The position numbers and the translations under genes were made by a program. Positions 61,930 to 64,000 of a stretch of DNA of 64,000 nucleotides are shown piece by piece (within the stretch, counting starts at the first letter, position 1; each line of letters starts with the position of its first letter). The stretch comes from Ahaetulla prasina (taxonomy: Eukaryota; Chordata; Lepidosauria; Squamata; Colubridae), in contig NC_080541.1 in assembly GCF_028640845.1 (NCBI RefSeq), forward strand, positions 178,662,502 through 178,726,501, written 5' to 3'. The notes below the pieces were generated by a model, which was not told the origin of the DNA, did not search any database, and saw nothing but the letters and a program-made list of their open reading frames with translations.

Positions 61930-62310
61930 TTTGGGTGACTCCAGATCCTGATCTAAGGGTCTGCCACAAAGAAGAGGGGGTCAACCTATTCTCCAAAGCA
62001 CCTGAAGGCAAGATAAGAAGCAATCAATGGAAACGAATCAAGGAGAAAACCAACCTAGAACTAACAAGAAATTTCCTAACAATGAGAACTATTAGTCAGT
62101 GGAACAGCTTGCCTTCAGAAAATGTGGGTGCTCCATCACTGGAGGTTTTTAAGAAAAAGATTGGACAGCCATTTGTCTGGAATGATATAAGGTATCCTAT
62201 TTAAGATTGGACAGCCATTTGTCTGGAATGATATAAGGTATCCTATTTGAGCAGAGGGTTGGATTAGAAGACCTCCAATGTCCCTTCCAACTTGGTTATT
62301 CTGTTAGATG
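61930..62310 (+). mobile_element. CR1 LINE 3' end
   Basis: An open frame (61935-62204) encodes the CR1 ORF2 C-terminus: DLRVCHKEEGVNLFSK, ELTRNFLTMRTISQWNSLP and PSLEVFKKKIGQPFVWND. The 3' UTR follows with 'gttggattagaagacctcc' and 'ccttccaacttggttattctg', the classical CR1 ending. A 46-bp unit is duplicated in tandem near the end. Confidence 0.88.
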
Positions 62311-62323
62311 CATTAGTTGGGGA

Positions 62324-62762
62324 CAGGGGTGGGCTGCTGGGGGTTCACAGGGGTTTGGGAGAATCCCTAGCTAAGATTCTGTGCAGTTCAGAGAACCCCC
62401 AAATCCCACTCCTGGCTGGCCCCGCTCACTCCTCCCCTCCCCTCCCCTCCCACCCCACCCCTCCCCTCCCCTCCCAGGAGCCCCCATGCGGCCTGTTTTG
62501 GGTGTAGGTAAGTGCAGGGCATGTCCAGAGGCTCAGGGTGAGTGAAAAATGGGCCTACCTGAGATTCGGGCCTGTTTCTGGCCTCCAGAGAGTCTCTGGA
62601 GCCTGAGGAGGCTGTTTTTGCCTTCCCAGAAGCTCGAGGAAAGCCTCCAGAGCCTGGAGAGGGCAAAACCGCCCACCCTGTAGTGCAGGAGGCTGACTAG
62701 GCCACGCCCACCCAGCAACCAAGCAGAGAACCCCTTGTTAAAATGTTTGAAGCCCACCCCTG
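62324..62762 (+). mobile_element. hAT-like MITE, 439 bp, GC-rich
   Basis: The ends caggggtgggctgc and agcccacccctg are inverted. The flanks gttgggga at 62316-62323 and 62763-62770 are an exact 8-bp duplication. A (CCCCT)n run (62431-62475) and a 'ccagag'-rich part lie inside. Confidence 0.93.
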
Positions 62763-62905
62763 GTTGGGGAGGTTTGCATGTTTCTCCTGATTTCATTTTA
62801 ATATCCTCTTCCCCCACTGTATGTGGGATTAAAATAAACCGGCTGACAGATAGAAAGCAACCTCCAGTGGCTTTGAAAATGAAGAAGGCTAGTGGGCAGG
62901 GGTTG

Positions 62906-63490
62906 CGGCCGCGCGGGTGATAGAGGGAGCACCGCGTTGCTCCCATATAACACCCATCCTGCACGGCCTACACTACCGGTAGTCTTCCGGGTGCAATTCA
63001 AGGTCTTGGTTACCACCTTTAAAGCGCTCCATGGCTTAGGACCGGGATACCTTCGAGACCGCCTTCTGCCGCCGATTGCCTCCCAACGACCTGTGCGCTC
63101 CCACAGAGTAGGCCTCCTCAGGGTGCCGTCGACCAAACAATGTAGGTTGGCGACCCCCAGGGGGAGGGCCTTCTCTGTGGCGGCACCAGCCCTGTGGAAC
63201 GAGCTCCCTCCGGGATTACGACAACTTCCCGACCTCCGGACCTTCAGATGGGAACTGAAGACTCTATTATTTCAGCGCGCTGGACTAGCCTAAGAATAAA
63301 ATGTTTTAGCAAATTTTAATGGGGTTTTTACTGGTTTTTACTGTTTTAGTGATCAGGCCATGATAATATTTAGTCTTAACTGGGTTTTAATGCTTATTTA
63401 TTATATTGTTTTAATATGCCTGTGAACCGCCCTGAGTCCTACGGGAGATGGTGCGGTATATAAGTATGATTAATAAATAAATAATAAATA
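62906..63490 (+). mobile_element. L2-type LINE 3' end, 5'-truncated
   Basis: C-terminal coding part ([57 protein letters not shown]) in the frame ending at 63293, then the 3' UTR with 'tgaaccgccctgagtcct' and an (AAAT)n tail at 63468-63505. It is more diverged from 19752-22778 than is the copy at 27604-30430. Confidence 0.9.
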
Positions 63491-63509
63491 AATAAAATAA
63501 ATAATTGAT

Positions 63510-64000
63510 TTCTTCATTAGATGGGAGCAGGCAGATCTTTCTTACTCCTGGAGCTTCAGGCACTTGGGGAACATGGCATTGATTACAGGATGTTTTCTAC
63601 TGCTGGCTGGCTGAAGAAGACACCACTTCCACATGCTGTTCCTGAGCTGCTCTTGACATCCTGAGTTTGGCAAGAATGAGAGGATTGTGCAACTCATTTA
63701 GAAATCAACTGAAAGGCTGAGGAGTAGAAATGGTGACATGTGAGTATCCTCTAACATGGACCAAGATGGAAAGGATCAGTGGCACTGCTACTATTTATTT
63801 AGCACCACATATGCTTTGTTTCTCCAAAATCAGTGAGCAAACATTTCTGGCTGATAAAATAAGCTTTTAATGACCTTAATGTTGTCACTGTTGAACAAAA
63901 GGACTTCAGGGGCAAAGCTATAGAGATATCTTGCAGCAGGACTACAGGGCACAGTTTTCAAAGTAAAGACATTGCCCATCGCATACACTTGTAGAGTGTC
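63510..64000. other. No gene or repeat recognised
   Basis: Single-copy-looking DNA to the window edge. Confidence 0.5.

Noticed and set aside
7440..63520. CRISPR array, tRNA or rRNA genes
   Set aside because: No regularly spaced repeats with unique spacers and no complete tRNA or rRNA sequence were seen; the only tRNA-like sequence is the SINE head at 45426.

Overview
The window looks like intergenic or intronic DNA from a squamate reptile, most likely a snake. It has no recognisable complete host gene. The main pointers to a snake are LINE 3' tails made of (ATTCT)n, which is (ATAGA)n on the other strand (24872-25031, 46945-47103, 53262-53369), plus L2-type LINEs with the 3' tail that reads 'gccctgagtcctt...gggcggtata', CR1 LINEs, tRNA-derived SINEs and many short hAT-like and TA-flanked MITEs. 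The 5-mer microsatellite expansion at CR1/L3 LINE tails is an established feature of snake genomes. The species is not determined.

The most notable element is a structurally complete DIRS-type tyrosine-recombinase retrotransposon at 9001-14776. It has a gag-like ORF (9696-11471), an overlapping RT/RNase H/methyltransferase-like ORF (11263-13359) and a tyrosine recombinase ORF (13317-14390). Its 109-bp inverted terminal repeats are identical. A 91-bp internal complementary region (14437-14527) is the exact reverse complement of the joined right and left ends. There is no target site duplication. I see no disabling mutation, so it is probably a very young, possibly autonomous copy.

Layout. 1-9000: mostly single-copy AT-rich DNA with a LINE nested in a MITE, an L2 fragment, a TA-flanked MITE and a long polypyrimidine tract next to the DIRS element. 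9001-14776: DIRS. 16001-17840: an L1-type element with exact 16-bp target duplications that holds a GC-rich 5' UTR, ORF1 and a poly(A) tail but no ORF2. 18545-24440: a nested pile in which a Jockey/CR1-like LINE (here 'LINE B') is interrupted by a hAT MITE and by a 3-kb L2 LINE, followed by a CR1 interrupted by another hAT MITE. 25340-30500: simple repeats, small fragments and an L2 LINE with a 748-codon open frame inserted in a TA-flanked MITE. 30500-46900: largely single-copy DNA with scattered MITEs and SINEs. 46945-48865: LINE B copies nested in each other, with inverted hammerhead-ribozyme-like modules (probably from Penelope-like elements) lying in (TA)n tracts. 50061-53650: a hAT MITE, a TA-flanked MITE, and an L1 with exact target duplications that carries a snake-type CR1/L3/Rex1-like LINE inside it. 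55146-63490: MITEs, further ribozyme-like modules, a CR1 3' end and an L2 3' end.

The window is therefore mainly a record of retrotransposon and MITE insertions; reverse transcriptases, endonucleases, a recombinase and an L1 ORF1 protein are the only recognisable proteins. Four short open segments with splice-like edges (1377-1448, 4508-4680, 32368-32385, 42664-42861) are the only hints of a host gene and are weak.
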